A stretch of DNA of 56,577 nt from Glomus cerebriforme (Eukaryota; Glomeromycota; Glomeromycetes; Glomerales; Glomeraceae), in NCBI GenBank assembly GCA_003550305.1, contig QKYT01000229.1:5007-61583 (forward strand), given 5' to 3'. Below are positions 1 to 12,340 of this stretch, piece by piece. Made by a program: the position numbers and the translations under genes. Below the pieces are notes generated by a model. The model ran no database searches and was not told the origin of the DNA. It worked only from the letters and a program-made list of their open reading frames with translations. Numbering within the stretch: the first letter of the stretch is position 1; each line of letters starts with the position of its first letter.

Positions 1-803
1 TTTTTTTTTCTTTTTTATAGGAACAAACTCTTCAGCTCGACTCCTGGAGGTAATTGAAGGGAGGGTGGTTATTGAACTTTAATACAAGAACATTGCTAAC
101 ATTCTTTTTTTTTCTTTTTTATAGAAATGAACACTTTGGCTCGACTCCTGGAGGTAATTGAAGGGGGGTGGTTATTAAATTAATACAAGAACGTTGCTAA
201 CGTTCTTTTTTTTCTTTTTTATAGGAATGAACACTTCGGCTCGACTTCTGGAGGTAATTGAAGGGGGGGAGTTATTAAACTTTAATACAAGAACATTGCT
301 AATATTCTTTTTTTTTCTTTTTTTATAGGAATGACCTCTTCAGCTCGACTCCTGGAGGTAATTGAAGGGAGGTATTAAACTTTAATACAAGAACGTTGCT
401 AACGTTTTTTTTTTTCTTTTTTTTAGGAACGAACACTTCAACTCGATTCCTGGAGGTAATTGAAGGGGGGTGGTTATTAAACTTTAATATAAGAATGTTG
501 CTAACATTTTTTTTTTTCTTTTTTGTAGAAACGAACACTTCAGCTCAGCTCCTGAAGGTAAATAGGGTAAAAGAGGACAGAGGGCGAAGGTGTTTTTTTT
601 TATTTTATTATACAAGAACATTTATTAACGTTCATTTTTTTTTCTTTTTTGTAGGAACAAACTTTTCAGCTCAGCTCCTGGAGGTAAATGGGATAAAAGG
701 GGGTAGGGAGATAGTTTTTTTTATTATAATTCAATGCAAGAATGTTACTAACATTCTTTTTTTTTTGTAGGAAGAACTCTTCACCTTCAATTACAGTATG
801 TAA
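1..803 (+). repeat. Tandem array of 29-nt exon-like units with complete splice signals (array 1)
   Basis: Eight exon-like blocks, each exactly 29 nt, lie at 21-49, 125-153, 225-253, 329-357, 427-455, 529-557, 655-683 and 771-799. Most are preceded by a TTGCTAAC or TTACTAAC branch-point-like box, a T-rich tract and TAG/AG, and followed by GTAATTG, GTAAATA/G or GTAAAG. The implied introns are 75, 71, 75, 69, 73, 97 and 87 nt. The blocks are variants of one sequence (GAACRAACNCTTCAGCTCG type, ending in CTGGAG). Because 29 is not a multiple of three, the frame rotates between units. Spliced together, a frame opens after a TGA in block 2, has its first ATG at 331, and runs 48 codons through block 8 to TAA at 801-803. 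The array runs off the left edge. Gene, pseudogene and expression status are unknown. Confidence 0.8.
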
Positions 804-2796
804 AGTTTTATAAAAAAATTCAGTGGATCTGATGAATCCGGTAATATAAATGGATCATTGAATTGACTGGATATCTGTTGAACCATCTGGTCAATCCAGT
901 GGTACAAACAGATCAATCCAAATCTGATCAATTTTTGGATGGATGACCAGATATCTGGATTGACCAGATTTTGGAACATACCTTTACTTTAAATATCAAT
1001 TTAGAAAAAAGTGTAGGTAATTGAAAGTTATCATGAACTTGACTTGCAAAAAAAACTTAATAAATCAGAAATTATTATCTATATTTTCTAAAACTTTCTA
1101 ATTAACTTTAACAGCATAAAATAACTTTTCCTAAGACTAAAAGGCTGCTTTTTTAGTGTAAAATGGTAAAAAGAGCAACTTTTCTTTTTCAAACTTCTTA
1201 GGAGAAATGGATTAGCAGTAAAAGTTGTTCTCTAACATATGTGCCAATTTGTGAAATTATGTGCTATGTTCACAAAATAGATTTGCCAAATGAAAGCAAT
1301 ATTAAAAGTTATGTAACAATAATGGATCTACATCATCTGATGTGCAAAATTAATTATTTATTTGAACTTTAATTTTTTTTAATATAAGTAATATTAAAGT
1401 TATAAAATCAGAATATAATTCTCATGACAAAATTGCAAATATCTTGGGTTATATATATGTTAGACGGATGAATTTACATTCATTTGAAAGAAAAATACAA
1501 GACCTATCTAATGAATCTAAAATCAGATGAAAATAATCACTGATTGTTGAATAATTGTGTTCAATGCATTAATTTTTAATTTTTTTACTTAATCATTAAT
1601 ATCTCCACATACAGTGATCCAATCTTATTGCTTTTTAATTCCTAAGCTGAAGCAGGTTTTCATCTTTCAAATAAATATAAAATCATTCAATTAATATACA
1701 TGTACGCCAAGAAATTAACAATTATATAATTTACATAAAACCCATCATAAAAAATATTTTAAAATTACATTTCTCACCAAAAAAAAANNNTTTCAAGAAG
1801 ATTTCAGAGTCCTTTTATCTTATTTAAAAAATTTATTTGCTTTTTAAGGACTTTAATTGAATAAATCTAATAAAACAATAATAAAAAGTAATGAGTAAGT
1901 TGTATAAAATTAGTTTATTAAACAAAAAAGAAAAAACTTTTCAAACCTCTTATATCTTTTATTTTACATATATTTTTATAAAAAAAAGCAAAGAAAACTA
2001 AAGTTAAAATAAATAAAAAGATTTTTTTTCCTATAAATAACAAATATTAATGTATTTTTTTTACTTATTATTTAAGAAATAACTGCTATATATGCCTACA
2101 AACTTTTTTGGTTTACTTAACGAAAAAGTGATTAAAAAGTGATTGAAAAGTGATTGAGTAAAGAAGTGCTTACTATCATTATTTTTAAATATAGATTAAA
2201 ATTTTTTTTTTATTTTCAGATAATTCTGAACTGTTTAAATATGTAACACATATTTAATTTAGGTTTGTATAATGTAAATCCTATGTTACAGCTAAATTTT
2301 TATTAAAATCTTAATTTAGGCCAATTTCACAGATCGGCTGATATGATACTATATATATATTTAAATATTATAAAACTAATATTAGGTAATATATATCACT
2401 GCCCTTAAATAATTTGAGAATTATTTAACTGGCATGATAATTTATTACATATCTGAAATGAGAGGTATCTAAAGTTATATTCAATCACATAATTTGAAAT
2501 AACTTAAATGTTAAATATTTTGTAAACTAAGATTAATGTAAACTTGAAACTTATAAAATAAATATATTTTAGCATATTTTGCAAGATTACTTAAATTGAT
2601 TTTGAATAGTATTTTTGACTTTACATATGAACAAATGATCTTTACTGATCATATCCAAAAATAGATAAATAAATTTTAGCAAATATAAAAAAAGTTAAAT
2701 AAATAAAAAACAGTATTCTAAATCTTATTAAGCATTCTAATTAAACTTGCAGAGTGGGCCAAAATACACTTACTATATATTTTAAAAGGTTATATA
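804..2796. other. AT-rich non-coding stretch
   Basis: I see no credible gene here. A short inverted repeat (CTGGTCAATCCAG at about 888-900, complement at about 953-967) lies just downstream of array 1. Three Ns at 1787-1789 mark an assembly gap. The rest is AT-rich sequence without recognisable structure. Confidence 0.6.
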
Positions 2797-3834
2797 CACT
2801 ACCTTACCATAAATTATCAGATTTTATAAAAAATACTTAGTAATATACACTGGTCAAAAACTGATCTATCTTACAGATATCTTATAAATATCGGGTACCC
2901 AAAATGCAGAAAATCTGCTATACATCGGGTACCCAATATGTATACTATAGAATTAAAAAATACAATTTATTAGTTATCTCGCTATCCAGTGATCATAAAA
3001 ATATAAAATATAGCTCATTCAATTCGCTCACTGAGACGTATCGAATGGTACTAATTTCGCATTTCTAGGTATGATAGATGCTGAAATATTCAATAAATCG
3101 GTATTTTTTGTTTGTTTTTTTACAATTTATCAAATATCTCAGCATCTATCACACTTAGAAATGCGAAATTAGTACCATTCGATATGTCTCAGTGAGGCGA
3201 ATCGAATGAGCTATATTTCATTATTTTATGATCACTGGATAGCGAGATAATTAATATATTGTATTTTTTAATTCTATAGTATACATATTGGGTACCCGAT
3301 GTATAGCAGATTTTTTGCATTTTGGGTACCTAATATTTATAAGATATCTGTAAGATATCTGTAAGATAGATCAGTTTTTGACCAGTGATATATAAAAATT
3401 AATGATTTTTATGTTATATAAAAGTTTATAAATTTCCAATAAAATTTATTAAAATTTTTTTTTATTTGAAAGTAAGCTGATCAATTGTAGTTTTGAAATA
3501 TTTTTTAAAAAATAGATATTTTTAAATTCTAAAAAAATGTTCTAATTGTAAAATATGAGTAAAACTTTTTTTATATGTTTTTTATATTTTTATATATAAA
3601 ATTATTTTGTATATTACTTTTTATATAGATTTCTTTTGATATTTCAAAGATATTTTATTTTTGATTATATTTTTAAAAATTATAATTGATTTACTTTTAA
3701 ATAAAAAAAAAAATTATTACATGCATTTTATTAAAATTTGATAGACTTTTTATGTAACCTAAAAAATATTAATTTTACTATATATTATTACTAAGTAATT
3801 TTTATAAAATCTGGTAATTTATGGTAGGGTAGTG
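2797..3834. mobile_element. Foldback element with CACTACC TIR and TA target duplication, split by a nested MITE
   Basis: The left arm 2797-2847 starts CACTACCTTACCATAA. It is the near-perfect reverse complement of the right arm 3784-3834, which ends TATGGTAGGGTAGTG. TA flanks both ends (2795-2796 and 3835-3836), as in Tc1/mariner-type insertions, although the CACTA start also recalls CACTA elements. There is no coding capacity. The CACTA-like element 2848-3387 interrupts it, so this one is older. Confidence 0.65.
2848..3387. mobile_element. CACTA-like foldback MITE, copy 1
   Basis: This 540 bp element is almost entirely one inverted repeat. It starts CACTGGTCAAAAACTGATC and ends in the complement, GATCAGTTTTTGACCAGTG. 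The arms meet at a short T-rich spacer near 3100-3125, and each arm carries a GGGTACCC block. The 3-bp direct repeat ATA flanks it (2845-2847, 3388-3390). CACTG termini with 3-bp target duplications are the signature of the CACTA/EnSpm (CMC) superfamily. No transposase is encoded, so it is non-autonomous. Confidence 0.8.
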
Positions 3835-6800
3835 TAGATTGGAAAAAGTTTTATTTAGAAAAAATATATTTTTTTTAAGTTACATGATTGAATATAGCTT
3901 TAAACATCCCTTTAAAATGAGCAAAACTTTATTATTAACTTTTCATATATAGTAAATCAAAAAATACTAAAGGTAAATAAAATATATGATACTATTAAAG
4001 AGAGAGGGAATGTACAGATCTTAGGCCATTTAATATGAGTTCTAACTAGGAATTGGAATCAATTCTTGAATCTTTTCAAGATTTTTTTCATAAATAGTCA
4101 GTTTGATTTTAAATCAATTTATAATTTTAGTAAAAATTTTTAGCATTTAAACACATTAAAAATTATTTTGGAGTTAGGTCAGTTTATATATAAAAAAAAT
4201 TGTAAAAAATTGATTCTTAAGAATCAATTCTATTATATTATTTCAATTTTTTCAAAATCAATTCCAATTCTTAATCCCAGTATCAAGTTATTTCTTTGCA
4301 TTCTCATATTTACAAAAAATATTTATAACTAATTTGTTTTTACTTTTATTATTAATTATGTAATTTTCATTTTACACTCTTATACTATACTAGATTTCTG
4401 AAATAAATTATTTCACCTATATTTATAGAATTTTTGTCTATTTATATCTTTCCTAAATATACAAATTATATAAAATATTATTTCTTGAAAGAGAACTTCT
4501 ATAAAATTAAAAAATTTTGAACCTATAGTATAATTATGAAAATATTAGCAACTGAGGTAAAAAAATAATATCAATTTATACTTACTATTATGATTCATTT
4601 TTATATAATTCCATTCTACCTCATATACAAAAAATTTATTGCTTGCAGAACAATACTGCACAAAGTTTCAAGAATTTAGTACATGAAGATGTTTATATAA
4701 AATAAATTTTTTAATACACTGATAGCACTATACTAGATTTTTATTATGCTGTTATATATGATGAGATTCATATGAGTAATTTTATAGTATTTATTATATA
4801 TATAATGATAGTCAGTGATTTTTTTAGTAAAAATCAAAATGCCAATATATAATAAAAAGAGTAATATGTCTGTTTTATTTTAGAACATCTATAGCGAAAA
4901 ATTGATTAAGATCATAATAACATATTTCAAGAAGCTAACTAAATAATAAACCAACTTACCTTATTATTATTTTGCAAAATATATGAGTTTATTTAACTAT
5001 AAATATTAATAATGCAAATAATGATAAGTTTTAATTATTTACTTAATTTTTTCATTTTACTTGCACAAGACAGTTAAAAAGATTCATTAATTGAAATATC
5101 ACCTTTTTATATAATTTGCAGAATCAATTTTAGAATATGCTTTTGAAAAAAATTATGTTAATATGATTCTATCACAAAAATCTGATCAATGAACTTTCCT
5201 TAATTAAACAATATAAAAATTTAATATTATTTATGTATAAAGATTATCAAAAGCTTCTTTTTAATAATAATATATGTAAGAATATGAGAAAAAATAATAA
5301 ATTATTATGCAATTTATTTTTGTAGTATATGTGATATATTAAATGATACTGCACATTTAATAATTCATTATAATAAAACTTAATTAAAAAAATATTAGCA
5401 TACATGCTTCTCATAACCCCATAACTGGTAAATTTGACTCTTATTGTATTTTTATTTTATTGATTGTATGAGAAAAAAATACATAATACAGATTACATAA
5501 TAACACTACTTCAAAAAAAATTTTATATGAACAAAGCTAGCTCTTCTGTGATGCTAATATAATTTTTGAAATTCTAAATAAGAAAATTATTTATTAGTTT
5601 GTTGATTCCTTATAAATATATAATACAACTAAAAGTACATTCACTTTAAATGTCTTATTCAGAAGTTTTCTTTATAGTATTTTTTTTGCTAATACTTTTT
5701 CATACTACTTATTCAGAAGATATATATTTAAAAAAAATATAAGTAAATCTTTCATCACACAATTTTTATTCTTTTAGTAAGATATTATACTATTACATAT
5801 TGATCTCACATAACTGGTACAATCGCAAACTTAAATTTATTGCTTGAACTATTGCAAATAAGATAATATTCTATTCTATTTCTATACCATTTATTATGTA
5901 ATCTATAATTTCTATATTTCTATTACAAATAGGACATGACAAGTTCTATGGCTAAATAAATACAAAATTATAATTGTTAATCCTTTTGAAACTATTTTAG
6001 AATTTTAAGCATGAAAAATATTCTAATATGAATTTGATAATTAATTTTGGATCAGATTTAGCTTTAAAAGTAATAGACTTGAAATCAGGTTTGAGATTTT
6101 ACTAACATATTTATTACAGTTTCTGATAATTGTCATAATTTATGCCTAGTTTCTTTTTATATTTTTTATATAAATTAGAATGAATCTTATTTGTCAAAAT
6201 ACTTGATAACCTATTTAATTTGCCAGATATTCAGAAATTAATACTTTATTGAACTTAATTATATTGTTTTTTTATATGATTATAAATTAATTTAAATTGC
6301 AGTAGGTAATAGTTAACATAAATTAGTTCTGTAAAAAAATATTACAATGAAGCATAAGCAAATATAGTATTATAAAGTAATAAGACTATACAGTTATCTT
6401 AATTTTATACTATTCATATTTAATAAAATAAAATCTGATTTTATATTTACCTTCTATGTTTTCTTTATCATTATGATCTAACTTGCATAATAGGCATGAT
6501 ATTTCATCAGTAATTCTATAATAATCAAAATTTTTACTATAAATTTTCTATATAAATTATCAATATAAAGGTATGCTTTGGTCATCTGTTCAATCTGTTC
6601 TTTTTTGGTGATATCCATTTTATAAAAAAATATTTTTTTTTAAAAATAAAAATTATTAATTTTGAAAATTTGTATAATATATAAAGAAAATGATTAACAT
6701 AGATCATGTGATTTAACTGGATGACCAGATTTTTTTTACTAAAGTATACCTCTAACTAATTTAATGTTTTACTATAAAAATAGGATCAATCATAAATTGG

Positions 6801-6842
6801 CTTAAATTGGATTTGTATATTAGTCTAATTGGTTTTTGAAGT
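3835..6842. other. AT-rich non-coding stretch with one small foldback
   Basis: No gene is supported. About 4045-4280 is a degenerate inverted repeat: GGAATTGGAATCAATTC near 4049, its approximate complement near 4255-4278, and the palindrome GATTCTTAAGAATC near 4212. The rest is AT-rich. Confidence 0.5.
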
Positions 6843-8200
6843 CTAAGATGTAAGTAAAGTGCTTATCCTAATATCTGGTAATTTTTTTGGTTCAAACTCT
6901 TTATATATATGTAAATAATTGTTTACGCTAATCAATTTTTGAGATTTGATTAGTTCATCAGTATAAAGATTTATTATGTTTTGGATTTGTACATCAGCTA
7001 ATTTAAAGATCACATTAGTATTATATGTAACCATTCTAATTTTATTTATTCCTATTTTTTTGAATAACGTATAAATATTTTTAAGCCTTTTGTGTCATCT
7101 TATGCAAATACACTCTTTTTTTTATCAGAAAGATACAGTTCTATTTTATCATAAATCTGTATTTTTGCTATTTGATCATTAATATTATTTTTAGAACTAA
7201 GAATTATAATCTTTTTTCATATTCCTTACTAAAGTAATATCATTGGAATTTTTTTTTCTAACTAGTTTTTTTAATCTTATTAAATAAATAAGTTAAATGA
7301 AGTATAGAATCTGGAGTTAAATTGGTATCGACTAAAACATCTGAAATATGTTTGCTAAATATAGAATTTGATAAGAATGTAAAATTATGATATCTAATAA
7401 ATTCAAGTAATTTACATATTAAATCTTATTTTACTTTCTAATTATAGAAAATTTTTTTAGGTAGAATATTTTGTTTATTTCTTAAATCAGAAGATTTTAA
7501 CTCATAGGATATCGTTGACTTTGCAAATGATTCCTTTAAAATCGATTTTTTGACTACCTATTCTAAAAAAGTTACATGTTCAGTATTAGTCATGAAGAGA
7601 TCTACTTCACAGTGAAAAAATTCAGAAGTAATTAAGAATAAGTTTTAAGAAACTACATGCTGGTTAAAAGGTAATTTGTTAAGTTTTTTTTTGCTTAATC
7701 TCATCACTAAACTTTTTTTATATACCTTATTCAAGAAAATATCTATTTTTCTATTATTTTTACAAAATAAAAAGCTGGCAAGAACTGTTATTTTTGGTAT
7801 AATAATATTTACTTCACAAACAGGTATATGTTATTTGAGTTGAGTAATATCTAAATCGGATACATTAACAGATAATATCTTTGGTGGTTCTTTTTTATTA
7901 AAGCAAACCTTTTCATAAAAAAAACTATTTATTTTTTCATCTACCAATAATTTTCTGTAATCTTTTACAACTAAATTGAAATTAGATGAACTATTATTAC
8001 TGTTATTAAAGGAATTGATTACCTTAGTAATATTATTATTTTGCATCTATTTCTGTTTCACTTTTGTAATTCTATTTTTAAACTCAGCATTCTCAAATTT
8101 GAGTTTAGTAAAAATCTTAGTATTTTCTTTTCTAAGTTTTGTAATTTTAATTAAGAGTTTAGTATTTTTAAATTTTCTTAATAAATTGATAAATTAAGTA
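6843..8200 (-). pseudogene. Decayed coding relic, coiled-coil-like repeat-family protein
   Basis: Read on the minus strand from about 8200, the sequence gives a charged coiled-coil-like stretch (ENAEFKNRITKVKQK), a TAG where Gln would fit, then NNNITKVINSFNNSNNSSSN and a DEKINSF segment. Several TAA/TAG codons and frame changes follow. Fragments of plausible protein continue to about 6840, for example one ending LPDIRISTLL. From memory it resembles a lineage-expanded Rhizophagus family of short Asn/Ser-rich coiled-coil proteins, but I cannot name it and no function is claimed. The apparent Gln-to-stop pattern matches the other relics in this window. Confidence 0.4.
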
Positions 8201-8274
8201 TTTAACATGTTTGATAATACTATTTATATACTAAATATTTAAAATAAATAATAAATCATATGTGTGAACAATTG

Positions 8275-8826
8275 CACTAGTCAAAAACTGATCTATCTTA
8301 CAGATATCTTACAGATATCTTATAAATATCAGGTACCCAAAATGCAGAAAATCTGCTATATATCGGGTACCCAATATGTATACTATAGAATTAAAAAATA
8401 CAATATATTAATTATCTCGCTATTCAGTAATCATAAAAAGATGAAATATAGCTCATTCGATTCGCCTCACTGAGACGTATCGAATGGTACTAATTTTGCA
8501 TTTCTAGGTGTGATAGATGCTGAGATATTCAATAAATCGTAAAAAAATAAACAAAAAATGCTGATTTATCGAATATCTCAGCATCTATAATACCTAGAAA
8601 TGCGATATTAGTACCATTCAATACATCTCAGTGAGGCGAATCGAATGAGTTATATTTCATTATTTTATGATTACTGGATAGCGAAATAATTAATATATTA
8701 TATTTTTTAATTGTATAGTATACATATTGGGTACCCGATGTATAGCAGATTTTCTGCATTTTGGATACCTGATATTTATAAGATATCTGTAAAATATCTA
8801 TAATATAGATCAGTTTTTGACCAGTG
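8275..8826. mobile_element. CACTA-like foldback MITE, copy 2
   Basis: This 552 bp copy has the same palindromic architecture as 2848-3387. It starts CACTAGTCAAAAACTG and ends TTTTTGACCAGTG, with a short A-rich apex near 8540-8555. The target duplication is TTG (8272-8274, 8827-8829). Confidence 0.8.
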
Positions 8827-9115
8827 TTGTTTATACCAATCACTTTTGCCAAGAAAAAGTTTTTATTAATAAATGTAAAAATAAATACAAAGATTCAGAA
8901 CGTAGTTTATAATACATAATAAAGTTTCTACATTTCTATTCTAAACCCTATTTATTCCTAAATTTTAATTTGATTTTTTTGAAATATTACTTAATAATTT
9001 TACCCTTTTTACTCTACTTTGAAAAGCTTTCACTAGCTTCTGTATCTCTTTCAATAACTATACAATATGTCTAAGAACCTTTTTCACTTTAGTTTGTAAA
9101 TTTTTATCTTTATAC

Positions 9116-9666
9116 CACTGGTTAAAAACTGATCTATCTTACAGATATCTTACAGATATTTTATAAATATCAGGTATCCAAAATGCAGAAAATCTGCTAT
9201 ACATTGGGTACCTAATATGTATACTATAGAATTAAAAAATACAATTTATTAATTATCTCACTATCCAGTAATCATAAAAAGATGAAATATAGCTCATTCG
9301 ATTTACCTTACTGAGACGTATCGAATGGTACTAATTCACATTTCTAGGTGTGATAGATGCTGAGATATTTGATAAATCATAAAAAAACAAATAAAAAATG
9401 CCGATTTATCAAATATCTCAGCATTTATCACACCTAGAAATGCAAAATTAGTACCATTCAATACATCTCAATGAGGTGAATCGAATGAACTATATTTTAT
9501 TTTTTTATGATTACTGGATAGTAAGATAATTAATAAATTGTATTTTTTAATTCTATAGTATACATATTAGGTACCCGATGTATAGCAGATTTTCTGCATT
9601 TTGGGTACCCGATATTTATAAGATATCTGTAAGATATTTGTAAGATAGATCAGTTTTTGACCAGTG
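9116..9666. mobile_element. CACTA-like foldback MITE, copy 3
   Basis: This 551 bp copy starts CACTGGTTAAAAACTG and ends TTTTTGACCAGTG. The target duplication is TAC (9113-9115, 9667-9669). It lies about 290 bp from copy 2, next to the relic at 9667-10020. Three copies with three different 3-bp duplications make the CACTA-type assignment solid. Confidence 0.8.
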
Positions 9667-10020
9667 TACATAATATTTACTAGTTTCAATAGCTTAAATA
9701 AAGGCTATCTTTCATCATCTACCAAATATTTCATAAAGTACCATTCAGAAATATTAGTAATAATTTTAAATATCCTATTTATATCCCATTCATTATCAAT
9801 TTTTTTGACTTTATGTTTACGTGACAAAGTTGATTCCATTTGTATAGATGTTTGAACAAATTCCTTCATAAAACCTTTCTTTTTAATTTCAATTATATCA
9901 AGAATCCTGCTGGTTGAATGACATTTTATTACATAATCAAAATTTTCTTATCTATTTTGACACTCTATAAAGTTTTTCAATATAAGTTTTTGTAAAATAA
10001 GATTTTAGAAGCCAGATAAT
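9667..10020 (-). pseudogene. Relic with a nuclease-like (E-x-K) motif, possibly of Crinkler/REase effector type
   Basis: On the minus strand a protein-like frame runs from about 10010 to 9670: FIECQNR, a stop, ENFDYVIKCHSTSRILDIIE, then IKKKGFMKEFVQTS, later NEWDINRIFKIITNISEW and YFMKYLVDDER, a stop, then PLFKLLKLVNIM. The internal stops are TAA/TAG where Gln fits. The D(I)IEIKK core with a downstream Q-x-x-x-Q-x-E-S-like helix recalls PD-(D/E)XK nuclease domains found in fungal CR/Crinkler-type proteins. That link is from memory and unconfirmed. The CACTA-like copy 3 abuts its 3' end. Confidence 0.4.
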
Positions 10021-12230
10021 AGTAAAAATAAATAGTTTTTATTGCCTTATTTATCTTGCTAAAAGGAATAATATCTTGATAAAATTTTATTTTACCATTA
10101 GGTATTCAATCATAGCCTTGAATTCATTATTATTTAGGTATGCAAAAATACATAAAAAAGAAGAAAACACATTTATATCTGGATTTAAATTATTGTTAAG
10201 TCCATAAAGTTCATATACTTTCAGAAAAGTCCACTTGTTAAATAGTTTTGAGGGAGTCTTATTTTTGATAAACTTTGAGAGGTATGTCTAAATTTTTGGT
10301 AAGACTTTGGGAGTATGCCTGAATTTTTATTTCAGAAGAGATCTTGGTTGTTTTAAGATAAGTATTTTTTCTATTGCTTATAAATTTTAATACTATAATC
10401 CATTTGAATTCCTTTATTTATTTTGGGCTTATTACAATATTAAAGATTGCAATTCAATGGTAGATTAAAGAAATTTTATGAAGTCTTTTTAATATAATTT
10501 TGTCAAATTTTTACATTTTATCATTTTACCTATTTGTTAAATTATCTAGTTTTGTTAAGCAATCTTAGTATTAATTAAGTTTATTATATTAAAATCAAAA
10601 AATTTTTAAGAATTGTATAAGTTAAATTACAAATACTTTAATAATGTAGAATATTTATACATCAAATATATTAAATTAATTTTTATTATTTTTAAAAGAG
10701 ATGTAAAATAATTTAATTATAATACTATTAATAAATTTGATATTTTATAAAAATATAAATAAATGATATTTTTTCCATAATACAAATTCAAGTTTAAAAA
10801 CAAAAAAAAAAAAATTTTCAAAAAAAAAAATAACTGCATTAGTACTATATAATCTTTCACTATCATTTTAATTTCAATAAATAATGAATGCTAAGTACTC
10901 TTTAATTAATTTGAGAACACTGAACTTTATATTGGCAATTCGACAGATTGGTAAATAGAAATTATACTAATGCATGGAATATTATATCAAATAGAATATT
11001 CATTATTATCAGTTTTGTAGCAATATCTCAATAATATAAAACAAAGTGGAATATACTTAAATACAGTAAGAATATGAAAACTTCTTTCAGATTTTGAAGA
11101 ATAATGAGAATAAGTTTATTCTTACAAGCCTGAATAATTTTGATCAGATTTGTTTAAGAAATTATTTATTTCAAATTTGCTTTATTATTTTAGTATATAA
11201 CAATTTTTTACATTATTTAATGGATTTTAAACATACAGTATATAGATGAGAATACAGGTGATTAAATATTAAAAATGATTGTTACTAATATGAGTATTAG
11301 TATTAATTATGATCTAGAAGGAGAAAAAGAAAATCATATTCATATTTTTAGGATTGATCAAAAAGTAAAGATAAAGGTAGAGATAGAAGGTGAGATAGTC
11401 ATAGATATTAAAATTTTATTTTATTTTATATATTTTTTTATTTAAAAAAAGCAAATTATTTTGAATTTATACTAATTTTATACTATAAATATACTTATAA
11501 TCTAAGTTAAAGATCTAAAATTAGTTTAAATTAAATCATATATATTATTCATTTTTATCACTAAATAACAGAAATTTTAGTAAATCAGTATTAGTATTAA
11601 TAATTACTAATTAGTTTCAGTTTTAATCAAAACTGATACCAAAAATTTCAGTAAATTACCAATACTAATACTGATTAATTTTGCAGTTTGATTTCAATTT
11701 TATCCAAATTGAAATTAAACTGAACTGATTGGAATCCTAATTTAGACTAAGATTGCTTAATGAAATTAAGAGATTTAGTAAATAAGCAAAATGACAAAAT
11801 GTAATAATTTGATAAAACTATATTAAAGTTTTATTAAAAAGTTATTAAAATTTGACGAAAAGTAAAATCTGTCAAAACCTATTATAAATAGCGAAACTGA
11901 TAAAATTCTGGAAAATTATAATAAAACTATAGTGAAAATTTGGTGAAACTAAGTGCAGAATTTTAGAAGAATTTAGATAAGCAATTCTAGTTCAGATATT
12001 TCATGTTAGGCTATATATGTACAAATAGAAATCACTAATTAAATAAGTAAAATAAATTAATTTTATAAGATATTTAATAATAAAAAATATTTATATATCA
12101 TATCATTTATTTAAGGAAATAATAATTTTACGCAGGGGCATTGCAACGTATCCCTTCTTATATCACATGATTAAAATAAAAATTGATTGTTTTTTTTAAA
12201 CATATTGTTTTCATTTTGTATTTTTTCTTT
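10021..12230. other. AT-rich non-coding stretch with hairpins and repeat fragments
   Basis: No gene is supported. About 10490-10585 matches one end of the repeat found at 11750-11988 and 55018-55883. From 11584 to 11720 there are consecutive hairpins: ATCAGTATTAGTATTA against its complement near 11660-11675, CAGTTTT/AAAACTG near 11618-11634, and GTTTGATTTCAATTT against AAATTGAAATTAAAC at 11686-11720. Confidence 0.5.
11750..11988 (-). repeat. Small TIR repeat, uninterrupted copy
   Basis: This 239 bp repeat is bounded by AGATTGCTTA and TAAGCAATTCT, an imperfect terminal inverted repeat. Its reverse complement matches 55018-55883 once the insertion at 55078-55703 is removed. It therefore shows the empty-site state at a TATA near 11938-11941. 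A partial copy lies at 10490-10585. Confidence 0.6.
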
Positions 12231-12340
12231 TTTCTAGAAATAGTGAACCATTTTTTATTTTGTAAGAATAGCCTTGGAAACTTCGATCAGTGAGTTGATT
12301 TTTTTTTGAAATTAAGAATGTTAGATAACATACTAATGTT

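Noticed and set aside
396..770. 124-codon plus-strand ORF and a 71-codon minus-strand ORF across array 1
   Set aside because: They read through the T-rich intron-like spacers (poly-Phe and poly-Lys) and ignore strong splice signals; they are by-products of the repeat.
1..803. CRISPR-like array
   Set aside because: Regular spacing of repeats suggested it, but the spacers are also repeats, splice signals are present, and the genome is eukaryotic.
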